The notes below the pieces were generated by a model. It had not been told where the DNA came from. It saw only the letters and a program-made list of their open reading frames with translations, and did no database searches. Positions 9,346 to 17,269 of a stretch of 64,000 bases of DNA are shown piece after piece. The stretch lies in the NCBI RefSeq assembly GCF_000717335.1, contig NZ_JNYZ01000011.1:372001-436000 (forward strand). The letters are read 5' to 3'. How positions within the stretch are numbered: position 1 is the stretch's first letter; each line of letters begins with the position of its first letter. The position numbers and the translations under genes were made by a program. This stretch comes from Amycolatopsis jejuensis (lineage in GTDB: Bacteria > Actinomycetota > Actinomycetes > Mycobacteriales > Pseudonocardiaceae).

Positions 9346-9365
9346 TGTACCGACCGAACGGTACA
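9346..9365. promoter_or_regulatory. Candidate TetR operator between importer operon and CaiB gene
   Basis: Perfect inverted repeat TGTACCGACCGAACGGTACA with 7-base arms and 6-base spacer, 45 bases upstream of the importer operon start and 85 bases upstream of the divergent CoA-transferase start. The element GTGTACCGACC recurs in reverse orientation at 10629-10639, just upstream of the TetR gene. The position suits control of both divergent transcripts by the TetR protein encoded at 10681. Confidence 0.6.
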
Positions 9366-9449
9366 GTGATGTCGTCGGCAGTCAACCCCGCCGTCGGTAG
9401 CGTTCACCCGATCGGGCTAGTACCCCGATGTCCTGTGCCTGGAGGAGCC

Positions 9450-10688
9450 ATGACGCCCACCCCTCGTACCGCCGGCCCGCTGCACGGCCTGCGCGTGGTC
9501 GAGATCGCCGGTCTCGGCCCGGCTCCGTTCTGCGGCATGCTGTTCGCCGACCTCGGCGCCGACGTCGTGCGCGTCGACCGGCCCGGCGCGCAGGCAGGCA
9601 ACCCGCTGCGGCCGGACTTCGACCTGCTGGCCCGCGGACGACGGTCGATCGTGCTGGACCTCAAGCAACCGGCGGGGGTCGCGGCGCTGCTGCGGCTGGT
9701 GGACGGCGCCGACGTGCTCATCGAAGGCATGCGGCCGGGGGTCGCGGAGCGGCTCGGGTTCGGCCCGGACGTGTGCGCCGCACGGAATCCGCGGCTGGTG
9801 TACGGGCGGATGACCGGCTGGGGACAGGACGGGCCACTCGCCGCGCGGGCCGGGCACGACATCAACTACGTGTCACTGGCCGGTGCGCTGCACCCGATGG
9901 GCTCGGCGGGCGGACCGCCCGCGGTGCCGCTGAACCTGGTCGGCGATTTCGGCGGCGGCGGGATGCTGCTCGCGTTCGGAGTGGTGTCCGCGGTGCTCGA
10001 AGCCCGGACGAGCGGGCTGGGACAGGTGATCGACGCGTCGATCGTGGACGGCACCGCGGTACTCACGACGATCATCCACGCGTTGCGCGCACAGGGATTG
10101 TGGGCGGACGCGCGGGGCACGAACCTGCTCGACGGCGGCGCGCATTTCTATGGGGCGTACGAATGCGCGGACGGCGAGTACATCAGTGTCGGCGCGATCG
10201 AACCGCAGTTCTACGCCCGGCTGCTGGAACTGCTCGGCCTCGATCAGGACGCGGATTTCCTGGCCGGACACCGGGATCAGCGCCGCTGGCCCGCCCTGCG
10301 CAAGCGGCTCGCGGACGTCTTCCGCACCCGGCCCCGCGACGAATGGTGCACGCTGCTGCAAGACGAGGACGTCTGCTTCGCGCCGGTGCTCTCGCTCGCG
10401 GAAGCCCCCGTCGCCGCACATCCGATGGCGCGCAAGACGTTCACCACCGTGGGCGGAATCACGCAGCCGATGCCCGCGCCGCGCTTCAGCCGTACGCCCG
10501 CCGCGCCACCGCAACCGCCGACCCCGCCCGGCGCGCACACCCGGGAACTCCTGGGCGAAAGCGGGTTCACCACGGCCGAAATCGAGGACCTCTTCCGGAC
10601 CGGCGTGGTCACCGGGGCTGTGGCGACTGGTCGGTACACTGCGGAAGGGGACAGTCCGGTCCGAGGGGAGCACGCGAAAGATGCCTAA
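9450..10688 (+). CDS. CaiB/BaiF-family CoA transferase or acyl-CoA racemase
   Basis: Type III CoA transferase family, 412 residues. The start HGLRVVEIAGLGPAPFCGML and the segment GADVVRVDRPG are classic, as are GRMTGWGQDGPLAARAGHD with the catalytic Asp region near residue 130, and GHDINYVSLAGALH. The GHDINY form is most like alpha-methylacyl-CoA racemases. The ATG at 9450 has the strong ribosome site GGAGGAG. It overlaps the TetR start by eight bases. Racemisation of a 2-methyl-branched acyl-CoA or CoA transfer to the acid taken up by the divergent importer are both possible; I lean to racemase. Confidence 0.88.
   Translation: MTPTPRTAGPLHGLRVVEIAGLGPAPFCGMLFADLGADVVRVDRPGAQAGNPLRPDFDLLARGRRSIVLDLKQPAGVAALLRLVDGADVLIEGMRPGVAERLGFGPDVCAARNPRLVYGRMTGWGQDGPLAARAGHDINYVSLAGALHPMGSAGGPPAVPLNLVGDFGGGGMLLAFGVVSAVLEARTSGLGQVIDASIVDGTAVLTTIIHALRAQGLWADARGTNLLDGGAHFYGAYECADGEYISVGAIEPQFYARLLELLGLDQDADFLAGHRDQRRWPALRKRLADVFRTRPRDEWCTLLQDEDVCFAPVLSLAEAPVAAHPMARKTFTTVGGITQPMPAPRFSRTPAAPPQPPTPPGAHTRELLGESGFTTAEIEDLFRTGVVTGAVATGRYTAEGDSPVRGEHAKDA
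10629..10639. promoter_or_regulatory. Second copy of the TetR operator half-element
   Basis: GGTCGGTACAC, the exact reverse complement of the 11 bases GTGTACCGACC in the operator at 9345-9355. It lies about 42 bases upstream of the TetR ATG, inside the 3' end of the CoA-transferase gene, where an autoregulated internal promoter could sit. Only one arm is well conserved here, so confidence is modest. Confidence 0.45.
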
Positions 10689-11298
10689 ACCACACGACGA
10701 CGCCGACGAGGGGACGCACGACCGCATCCTCCGGGTGGCCGCGGAGATCTTCGCCCGCAAGGGGTATCACGGTACCGGAGTGGCCGAGATCGGCGACGCG
10801 GCAGGCATCAAGCGGGGCGCGCTGTACTACCACATCGGGTCGAAGGAAGAGCTGCTGTACGACCTGTCGAAACAGCACATCGACGAGGCCCTCGCCCGCG
10901 GCCGCGCCGTGGTGGAACGCGAGCTCGACCCGGTGGGCAAGCTCCGCGCACTGGCGATCGAGCACGTCCAGACCCTCGCCGCCCGCCGCGCGGAGGTCAC
11001 CGTGGTCACCCGGGAATGGCACGCGCTGACCGGCGAGCGGTCCCGGAAGTTCCGCAAGCTGCGCAACGAATACGAGAACCTGTTCCAGGGCGTGCTCGAG
11101 GAGGGCGTCGAGCAGGGGGTCTTCCGGAGCGCGGACAAGGTGACGCTGTTCGGCATCATGGGAGTCCTGAACTGGACGTACGTGTGGTTCGACGGCGAAC
11201 ACGGCGAGCTGACCGCCGAGGTGGTCGCCGAGAGGCTGACGGAGATGATCGTGTACGGCGAACTACTGCGAGAGGAACCGGCAATCGCCCGTTCCTGA
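10681..11298 (+). CDS. TetR/AcrR-family regulator
   Basis: A 205-residue repressor with an N-terminal helix-turn-helix (ILRVAAEIFARKGYHGTGVA, then GDAAGIKRGALYYHIGSKEE) and a helical ligand domain ending near the C-terminus. The ATG lies inside the end of the CoA-transferase gene (eight-base overlap), so the two are co-translated. The domain arrangement resembles acyl-CoA-responsive TetR proteins that control fatty-acid degradation; a CoA thioester effector fits the neighbours. Probable targets are the elements at 9346-9365 and 10629-10639. Confidence 0.92.
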   Translation: MPKPHDDADEGTHDRILRVAAEIFARKGYHGTGVAEIGDAAGIKRGALYYHIGSKEELLYDLSKQHIDEALARGRAVVERELDPVGKLRALAIEHVQTLAARRAEVTVVTREWHALTGERSRKFRKLRNEYENLFQGVLEEGVEQGVFRSADKVTLFGIMGVLNWTYVWFDGEHGELTAEVVAERLTEMIVYGELLREEPAIARS

Positions 11299-11476
11299 CC
11301 CCCTTGCGGCGGGTTGCGCGCGGCCACGGGTCCCGGCATGACCGTTTTGCCGGTTCCCGCACCTGCCGTTTTCCGTGACCGGCACCGGAGGGGCCCGCCT
11401 CACCACGCCCGGTTCATGCGGGGCACCCGATCGCCCGCGGCGATGCACGCCGCCGCGAGCCCGCACCTTTGCCGCC

Positions 11477-11662
11477 GCGCCAACCCCGTCCTGCGCCAAC
11501 GCGCCGGACCGCGTCGCCCTCCGCACCAACCCCGTCCTGCACCAACCCGCCGCACCGGGTCACCCTCCGCACCAACCCCATCCGTGCGCCAACTCACCGG
11601 ACTGCGTCGCCCTCCGCACCAACCCGTCCGCGCCAACTCACTGCGCCAACCCGCCACATCGC
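11477..11662. repeat. Degenerate 46-base tandem repeat
   Basis: About four imperfect units, each beginning GC(A/G)CCAACCC, starting at 11477, 11523, 11569 and 11616 (spacing 46, 46, 47). Each unit also carries a variant of CACCGGACTGCGTCGCCCTCC. The strand shown is strongly C-rich, so all six frames give Pro/Arg/Thr-rich nonsense. It looks like a decaying intergenic minisatellite. Confidence 0.75.
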
Positions 11663-11713
11663 CCCACCCGCCGCGCCACCTCGCCCCCCTCCCCTCACCA
11701 CCGCCCCTTGCAT

Positions 11714-11754
11714 CTTAAGTGAACTGCGGTTAGCTTAAGTGAATCGCCGTTAGC
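11714..11754. promoter_or_regulatory. 20-base tandem direct repeat upstream of the thiolase operon
   Basis: Two near-identical copies starting CTTAAGTGAA, each ending GTTAGC, at 11714-11734 and 11734-11754, one helical-turn multiple apart and ending 14 bases before the thiolase ATG. The AT content is high for this genome. It may be a pair of operator sites for a regulator of the operon, for example the double-TetR protein encoded at 14699. Confidence 0.6.
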
Positions 11755-11768
11755 CAGGGAGGTTTGCG

Positions 11769-12953
11769 ATGCCGGAGAAGGCTTACGTGGCGGGGGTGGG
11801 CATGGTCCCGTTCGCCACGCCCAGCAAGGCCGCGCCGTACAACGTGATGGGCGCCGCCGCGGTGCGGGCCGCGCTGGCGGATGCCGGGGTCGGGTACGAG
11901 CACGTGCAGCAGGCGTACGCGGGGTACGTCTACGGGGACTCGACGTCCGGGCAGCGGGTGCTCTACGACGTCGGCATGTCCGGGATTCCCGTGGTCAACG
12001 TGAACAACAACTGCTCCACCGGGTCGTCCGCGCTGTACCTTGCGCGTCAGGCCGTGGAGCACGGGATCGCCGACTGCGTGCTCGCCGTCGGGTTCGAGCA
12101 GATGCAGCGGGGGGCCCTCAAGGAACACTGGGACGACCGGCCCAGTGCGTTCGAGCGGTTCAACGAGGTCGCGGTCGCCGCGCAGGGTGAGTCCGACGCG
12201 CCGTTCGCGCCGCGGTATTTCGGCGGCGCCGGGGCGGCGTACGCGGAAAAGCACGGCACCAAGCCGGAAACGTTCGCCGCGATCTCTGTCAAGTCGCGGG
12301 CGCATGCGGCCAACAACCCGTACGCAGTGTTCCGCCAGCCGACCACGGTGGAGGAAGTGCTGGCGTCACCGCACATCTTCGGTCCGCTCACCCGCCTCCA
12401 GTGCTGCCCGCCGACCTGCGGGGCCGCGGCCGCGATCGTCACCAGCGAAGCCTTCGCCCGCAAGCACGGCCTGCGCACCGACGTCCGCATCGCCGCGCAG
12501 GCCATGACCACGGACTTCCCGTCCACGTTCGAAAACAACGACCTCACCAAGCTCGTCGGCTACGACATGGCCAAAGCGGCCGCAGGTCAGGTGTACGAGG
12601 CGGCGGGCATTGCGCCGGAAGACATCCGCGTCGTCGAGCTCCACGACTGCTTCACCGCCAACGAGCTCCTCTCCTACGAAGCGCTCGGCCTCACCCCCAA
12701 AGGCACCGCGGAGAAGTTCATCGCCGACGGTGACAACACGTACGGCGGACGGGTCGTCACGAATCCGTCCGGCGGGTTGCTGTCGAAGGGACATCCGCTC
12801 GGCGCAACGGGTCTCGCGCAGTGCGCCGAACTGGTGTGGCAGCTGCGCGGCGACGCGGAAGCCCGTCAGGTCGACAACGTCAACCTCGCTTTGCAGCACA
12901 ACATCGGCCTCGGCGGCGCCGCGGTCGTCACGCTGTACGAGAAGGTGGGCTGA
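11769..12953 (+). CDS. SCP-x/lipid-transfer-protein-type thiolase
   Basis: Thiolase-fold enzyme, 394 residues, expected to cleave a 3-ketoacyl-CoA. The nucleophile is Cys82 in VNNNCSTGSSAL, and a further active-site motif is GGLLSKGHPLGATG. The form HDCFTANELLSYEALGL and the NNN-Cys sequence mark the lipid-transfer/SCP-x branch used for steroid side chains and branched acyl-CoAs rather than acetoacetyl-CoA thiolase. It is the first gene of a rightward operon with two hotdog hydratase genes and an SDR. The ATG at 11769 follows an AGGGAGG-type site. Confidence 0.9.
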   Translation: MPEKAYVAGVGMVPFATPSKAAPYNVMGAAAVRAALADAGVGYEHVQQAYAGYVYGDSTSGQRVLYDVGMSGIPVVNVNNNCSTGSSALYLARQAVEHGIADCVLAVGFEQMQRGALKEHWDDRPSAFERFNEVAVAAQGESDAPFAPRYFGGAGAAYAEKHGTKPETFAAISVKSRAHAANNPYAVFRQPTTVEEVLASPHIFGPLTRLQCCPPTCGAAAAIVTSEAFARKHGLRTDVRIAAQAMTTDFPSTFENNDLTKLVGYDMAKAAAGQVYEAAGIAPEDIRVVELHDCFTANELLSYEALGLTPKGTAEKFIADGDNTYGGRVVTNPSGGLLSKGHPLGATGLAQCAELVWQLRGDAEARQVDNVNLALQHNIGLGGAAVVTLYEKVG

Positions 12954-12956
12954 CCG

Positions 12957-13415
12957 GTGCCGATCGACCCCGCTGTGGCCGGGCGCGAGCTGCCGCCGTG
13001 CACGCTCGCCGTCGACGCGGGACGGCTGCGGTTCTTCGCCAAGGCGATCGGCGAAACCGACCCGGTGTACACCGACCTCGAAGCGGCAAAAGCAGCCGGC
13101 CACGCGGAATTGCCGGTGCCGCCGACGTTTCTCTTCGGCATCGAGTTCGAGCAGCCCGACCCGTTCGCCTGGCTCGCCGACATCGGCGTCGACCTGCGCC
13201 ACCTCCTGCACGGCGAGCAGTCCTTCACCTACCACGCCGTCGCACACGCCGGTGACACGCTCGTCGCCCACCCGCGCATTGCCGACGCCTACCAGAAAAA
13301 GGGCGGTGCACTGGAGTTCGTCGTCAAGGAGACCGCGGTACTCCAGGCCGACGGGACCCCGGTCGCCGACCTCAAGTCAGTGCTCGTCGTGCGGAACCCG
13401 ACGGTGAAATCGTGA
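12957..13415 (+). CDS. FAS1-like dehydratase (MaoC N-domain family)
   Basis: A 152-residue hotdog-fold protein starting GTG three bases after the thiolase stop. GRLRFFAKAIGETDPVYTDL and PVPPTFLFGIEFEQPDP are typical of the FAS1/MaoC N-terminal dehydratase domain. This half usually lacks the catalytic His-Asp pair and forms a heterodimer with a MaoC partner, here the next gene, which overlaps it by four bases. Together they would hydrate an enoyl-CoA in the same pathway as the thiolase. Confidence 0.87.
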   Translation: MPIDPAVAGRELPPCTLAVDAGRLRFFAKAIGETDPVYTDLEAAKAAGHAELPVPPTFLFGIEFEQPDPFAWLADIGVDLRHLLHGEQSFTYHAVAHAGDTLVAHPRIADAYQKKGGALEFVVKETAVLQADGTPVADLKSVLVVRNPTVKS

Positions 13416-13795
13416 CCGAACTCCCTGCGCTGGAACTGCCGCCCATCTCCCGCACCACGCTCGCGCTCTTCGCCGGTGCCTCGGGCGACCACAACCCGAT
13501 CCACGTGGATCTCGACGTCGCGAAATCAGCCGGGCTGGACGACGTCTTCGCACACGGCATGCTGTCGATGGCCTACCTCGGCCGGTTGCTCACCAATTAC
13601 GTCCCGCAGGACCGCATCCGCAGCTACCGCGTCCGCTTCGCCGCGATCACCCCGGTGCACGGCCAGCCGGTCTGCACCGGCCGGGTCACCGCGGTCGAGG
13701 ACGGGCTGGCCACGCTCGAACTGACCGTCGCGCTCGCCGACGGCACCGTCACCCTCACCGGCGACGCGGTCGTCGAACTCCCCGGAAAGGCTTGA
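13412..13795 (+). CDS. MaoC-like enoyl-CoA hydratase subunit
   Basis: A 127-residue hotdog protein whose GTG start overlaps the preceding stop (GTGA). The hydratase motif FAGASGDHNPIHVD carries the expected Asp, Asn and His catalytic residues, followed by FAHGMLSMAYLGRLL. Size and order match HadAB/ChsH-type two-subunit hydratases: the upstream partner supplies the inactive half and this one the active site. Confidence 0.9.
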   Translation: MTELPALELPPISRTTLALFAGASGDHNPIHVDLDVAKSAGLDDVFAHGMLSMAYLGRLLTNYVPQDRIRSYRVRFAAITPVHGQPVCTGRVTAVEDGLATLELTVALADGTVTLTGDAVVELPGKA

Positions 13796-13800
13796 ACCAC

Positions 13801-14631
13801 ATGGGAAATCTGGACCACAAGGTCGCGATCGTGTCCGGTTCCGGACGCGGGATCGGCCGCGAGATCGCGCTGAAGCTCGCCCGGGAAGGCGCGTCGGTGG
13901 TGGTCAACGACCTCGACCACGAACCGGCCGCGGACACCGTGTCCGCCATCGAAAAGGACGGCGGCCAGGCGGTCGCCTGCGCGGGTTCGGTGACCGACGC
14001 GGGGTTCGCCGAGCGGTTCGTGCAGACCGCGGTGGACTCCTTCGGCGGGCTCGACATCATCGTCAACAACGCCGGGTACACCTGGGATTCGGTGGTCCAG
14101 AAGATGACCGACGAGCAGTGGGACGCGATCCTCGACGTCCACCTCAAGGCTCCCTTCCGGATCCTGCGTGCCGCGCAGCCGGTGATTTCCGCCGCCGCCA
14201 AGCGCGCCCGTGCAGCCGGAGAAGAGGTCCCGACGCGCAAGGTCGTCAACATCTCCTCCATCGCAGGTCTCGGCGGCAACGCCGGACAGGCGAACTACGC
14301 GGCAGCCAAGGCGGGCGTCACCGGCCTCACCAAAACCCTCGCCAAGGAATGGGGCCGGTACCAGGTCACGGTCAACACTGTCGCGTTCGGACTGATCAAG
14401 ACCCGGCTCACCGAAACCGCCGCCGAGGCGGGCGGCACGATCGACGTCGACGGCAAGAACATCCGCGTCGGCGTGAGCCCGGACCTGCTGTCGGCGATGG
14501 AACAGACCATCCCGCTCGGCCGCGCGGGCACCCCGGCCGAGGCAGCAGGGGCGGTCTACCTGCTGTGCACGCCCGAATCCGACTACATCAGCGGCCAGAC
14601 GCTGGTGTGCGGAGGCGGCTTCGTGCTGTGA
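13801..14631 (+). CDS. Short-chain dehydrogenase (FabG-like)
   Basis: NAD(P)-dependent 3-hydroxyacyl-CoA-type dehydrogenase, 276 residues. The cofactor motif GSGRGIG, structural NNAG, catalytic Ser in NISSIAG and YAAAKAG are all present. I chose the ATG at 13801; a TTG at 13792 overlapping the previous stop is possible but sits too close to the GGAAAGG ribosome site. An insertion near KRARAAGEEVPTRK lengthens the protein beyond the usual 250 residues. It completes hydratase, dehydrogenase and thiolase activities in one operon. Confidence 0.9.
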   Translation: MGNLDHKVAIVSGSGRGIGREIALKLAREGASVVVNDLDHEPAADTVSAIEKDGGQAVACAGSVTDAGFAERFVQTAVDSFGGLDIIVNNAGYTWDSVVQKMTDEQWDAILDVHLKAPFRILRAAQPVISAAAKRARAAGEEVPTRKVVNISSIAGLGGNAGQANYAAAKAGVTGLTKTLAKEWGRYQVTVNTVAFGLIKTRLTETAAEAGGTIDVDGKNIRVGVSPDLLSAMEQTIPLGRAGTPAEAAGAVYLLCTPESDYISGQTLVCGGGFVL

Positions 14632-14643
14632 GGCGCGGTGCGG

Positions 14644-14679
14644 GCGCTCCGGTGCGTCGGCCATGATGGACCGGAGCGC
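14644..14679. promoter_or_regulatory. Inverted repeat upstream of the double-TetR gene
   Basis: Perfect 10-base arms GCGCTCCGGT (14644-14653) and ACCGGAGCGC (14670-14679) around a 16-base spacer. It lies between the SDR stop and the preferred GTG start of the TetR gene and spans the alternative ATG at 14663. It may be an autoregulatory operator or an RNA hairpin ending the upstream operon. Confidence 0.55.
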
Positions 14680-14698
14680 TCGACCCGAGGAGGTGCAG

Positions 14699-15856
14699 GT
14701 GGGCGAACCCGCGCCGGCGCGCGGCACCCGGCCGCGCAACCGCCGGCAGCAGATCATGGGGGCCGCGGCGGAGCTGTTCGCCCGCGACGGCTACGCACAC
14801 GTGTCGATGAGCGACCTCGCCGACGCGGTCGCAGTCCGGCCGTCCGCGCTGTACCGGCACTTCCGCGGCAAAGAGGAGCTGCTCCACCACGTCGTCCTCG
14901 ATGCGCTGTCGGCGATCCGGCAGGCGCTCGACCAGGCGCCGGACATCGCCGTGGCGCTCGCCCACGTGGTCCTCGACCACCGGCAGGCCGGGGCCCTCTG
15001 GCAGCGGGAAGCGCGGCATCTGCCGCCCGAGCTGCGCACGGACCTACGCGACGAGATCCGGAAGATCCAGCACGACATCGCCCGCGTGGTCACCACGCAG
15101 CGGCCCGAGCTGCCCGAGTTCTCCGCCGGTCTGCTGGCCTGGGCGGCGATGTGCAGCATGATGAGCGTGTCGTTCCAGCGCATCGAGCTGCCCCGCGCGG
15201 AGTACGAGCAACTGCTGGCCGCCATCGTCGACGACGTCCTGCAGGCCCCGCTCGACCACGCGGCCGAACCGCCGCTCCCCCAGCCGGCGCCGGTGCCCCC
15301 GACCCGCCGCGACGAGCTGGCCACCGCCGCCGCCCGGCTGTTCGCCGAAAACGGCTACCGGACGGTCGGGATCGACGACGTCGGCGCCGCGGCCGGGATC
15401 ACCGGGCCGAGCGTGTACAAGCATTTCGACAGCAAGCTCGACCTCCTCGTCACCATCGTGCTGAGCGGCGCGGAAAAGCTCAGCCAGGCCGGTGCGGCGG
15501 TGCTCGACCACGCCCGCAGCGACGAAGAGGCGCTCACCGGGCTGGTGCGGTCCTACACCGAGTTTTCCTTCGCCCACAACGAGGTCATGGACCTGCTGAT
15601 CGCCGAAACCGCGCATCTGCCGGACCGTGAACGAAAGATCGTGGTCGACGCCCAGCGGTCTTACCTGGCGAACTGGGCGCGGCTGCTCGGCCGGACCCGC
15701 CCCGACCTGTCCGCGGCCCACGCGCGGGTGCGGGTGCAGGCAGCGGTCAGCCTCACCAACGACATCGCCCGCACCCCTGCCCTGCGCGCACACCCCGAAA
15801 CCCCGGCGGTGGTCACCGCGGTCGGCCGGGCGATCCTCGAGCGGCCTACTTCTTGA
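14699..15856 (+). CDS. Regulator with two tandem TetR domains
   Basis: 385 residues, about twice the usual TetR length. Domain 1 has a TetR helix-turn-helix near residues 13-62 (MGAAAELFARDGYAHVSMSD, ALYRHFRGKEELL) and a ligand-domain-like region to about 185. After a Pro-rich linker (PPLPQPAPVPP), domain 2 has a second complete helix-turn-helix near 200-250 (AAARLFAENGYRTVGIDDVG, SVYKHFDSKLDLL) and its own C-terminal domain. I chose GTG 14699, preceded by GAGGAGG with five-base spacing; ATG 14663 would add 12 residues but lies inside an inverted repeat. It probably controls the preceding operon and could bind two operator halves as one chain. Confidence 0.85.
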   Translation: MGEPAPARGTRPRNRRQQIMGAAAELFARDGYAHVSMSDLADAVAVRPSALYRHFRGKEELLHHVVLDALSAIRQALDQAPDIAVALAHVVLDHRQAGALWQREARHLPPELRTDLRDEIRKIQHDIARVVTTQRPELPEFSAGLLAWAAMCSMMSVSFQRIELPRAEYEQLLAAIVDDVLQAPLDHAAEPPLPQPAPVPPTRRDELATAAARLFAENGYRTVGIDDVGAAAGITGPSVYKHFDSKLDLLVTIVLSGAEKLSQAGAAVLDHARSDEEALTGLVRSYTEFSFAHNEVMDLLIAETAHLPDRERKIVVDAQRSYLANWARLLGRTRPDLSAAHARVRVQAAVSLTNDIARTPALRAHPETPAVVTAVGRAILERPTS

Positions 15857-17165
15857 CCGGATACGCCGTGGGCGTGCCCTTGTCGTCCACGGCAACCCCG
15901 GCGTACTTGCTCACCCACACCGGCGTGATACCCACCTCGGTCGACAGGTCCTTACCGGTCCTGGCATCAAGCGCAATCGGGTTCTTGCTGCTGGTATAGC
16001 CATACAGTGCGCCATGCCAAGCCGCAGTCACCTCCGGCGCGACCCGGTTGGCGGCCTCGTCCGGCAGGCTCCACAACTTGGCCGCGGTCTTGGCGTCGTA
16101 CCCGGTGAGCACGCCGCTCGACGTGCAGGCGAGCACCGACTGCTGGTCGTAGAGGCAATCGCCGTACGGCAGGTGGGTCAGGCTGCGTTCCCCGTCGAAC
16201 TTGGCTTTCTCCGCGCCGGTGGCCGGGTCGAGGAACAGCAGGGACGGATGCCCGCCGCTGTAGTCCTTGCGGGTGACGACCAGGAGCGCCGGGTCGGCCG
16301 GGAAGAAGCTCAGCGAGCTGGACTGCGCGGCGCCGACCCACCGCTGCTTGCCGGTGGCCAGGTCGAGCGCGGTGGCCTGGAGCATCGACGAGTTCTCCGC
16401 GACGTCGTAGTCCGTGCCCACCACGACGTCGCCGTTCACGCTCCCGGCGTCGAGGTCTTTGCGCTCCCACAACTGCTTGCCACTGGCGGGATCCAGCGCG
16501 ACGGTGTACGCCCGATCGTTCGACGCCTGGCTGTAGCTCGCCACCACGGCCTGATCGGTGACGGCGGCGACGTGCACGGTGGAGTTCGACCCGGCGAGAC
16601 CGTACTGGTCATCGATCACCTTCACGGTGGCCTGCCAGACCTTCGCGCCCGTGCCGGGATCGACGGCAAGCACGGCGAGCGCGAGATACCCGGGAGTGGT
16701 GCCCTGTTCGGGGACCCGCACCGGCACCACGGCGACGGCGAGCTTGTCGGTGACCACCGGCGGACGCGGCCCGGTCGGGTTCACGAACGGACCCTTCTGG
16801 GCGTTCGGATCGGCGGCCGCCCCCTCGATCGGGGTGGACCACTTCTGCTTGCCGGTGAGCACGTCGACCGCGCTCAGCGAATCCGGGCTCACGATGTACC
16901 CGGTGCGGTCGCGCAAGGTGAGGAAGTTGGACACCACCCCGCCGCCGAGGTTGGCGCGGGCTGCTTTGGTGGGCAAGGGAACCGGCGCGGAGGCGTCGAA
17001 CGCGGTGGGCGGGTCGGCCGTTTTCGCGGCCGGTTCGCTGGACGCAGACGGTTGCGCACCCGCCTCCCCGGCGGGAAATCCCTTCCCCGGCAGGCCGGAA
17101 CCGCCACAAGCGACCGCGGTGCCCATTACCCCCAGGCAGGCCGCAGTGACCATCATCCGCCGCAT
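15846..17165 (-). CDS. PQQ-like beta-propeller lipoprotein
   Basis: A 439-residue exported protein. The signal peptide MRRMMVTAACLGVMGTAVAC ends in a lipobox-like Cys20, followed by a Ser/Ala/Pro-rich linker. The rest consists of PQQ-like blades with recurring Trp docking motifs, for example VDVLTGKQKWSTPIEG, VDPGTGAKVWQATV, LDPASGKQLWERKDL, LDLATGKQRWVGA and YDAKTAAKLWSLPDE. Such propellers act as extracytoplasmic scaffolds or sensors; no catalytic PQQ residues are evident. It is convergent with the double-TetR gene, overlapping it by 11 bases. No functional partner is obvious nearby. Confidence 0.85.
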   Translation of the reverse strand: MRRMMVTAACLGVMGTAVACGGSGLPGKGFPAGEAGAQPSASSEPAAKTADPPTAFDASAPVPLPTKAARANLGGGVVSNFLTLRDRTGYIVSPDSLSAVDVLTGKQKWSTPIEGAAADPNAQKGPFVNPTGPRPPVVTDKLAVAVVPVRVPEQGTTPGYLALAVLAVDPGTGAKVWQATVKVIDDQYGLAGSNSTVHVAAVTDQAVVASYSQASNDRAYTVALDPASGKQLWERKDLDAGSVNGDVVVGTDYDVAENSSMLQATALDLATGKQRWVGAAQSSSLSFFPADPALLVVTRKDYSGGHPSLLFLDPATGAEKAKFDGERSLTHLPYGDCLYDQQSVLACTSSGVLTGYDAKTAAKLWSLPDEAANRVAPEVTAAWHGALYGYTSSKNPIALDARTGKDLSTEVGITPVWVSKYAGVAVDDKGTPTAYPVKK

Positions 17166-17269
17166 GTGTGCGCCTTTCTCCCCAGCACCTGCCCCGACCG
17201 GAGCTGCCTGGGAACCTAGCCGACGAAACGGCCACGCGCGCACGATTCCCCGAAAGTGGCGTTCTTCGC

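Larger units (their letters stand above)
11299..11768. other. Gene-free stretch with degenerate repeats and a promoter region
   Basis: 470 bases between the TetR and thiolase genes. I see no open frame with believable coding character or start site. The middle is C-rich, degenerate tandem repeat DNA (11477-11662), and the last 55 bases hold a 20-base tandem duplication next to the thiolase start. No clear terminator was found after the TetR stop. Confidence 0.7.

Noticed and set aside
6677..9400. 907-codon plus-strand frame
   Set aside because: Antisense shadow of the importer genes; the opposite strand has perfect permease and lipoprotein motifs.
11477..11662. CRISPR array candidate
   Set aside because: Units are degenerate along their whole length with no conserved repeat/unique spacer pattern, and no cas genes are nearby.
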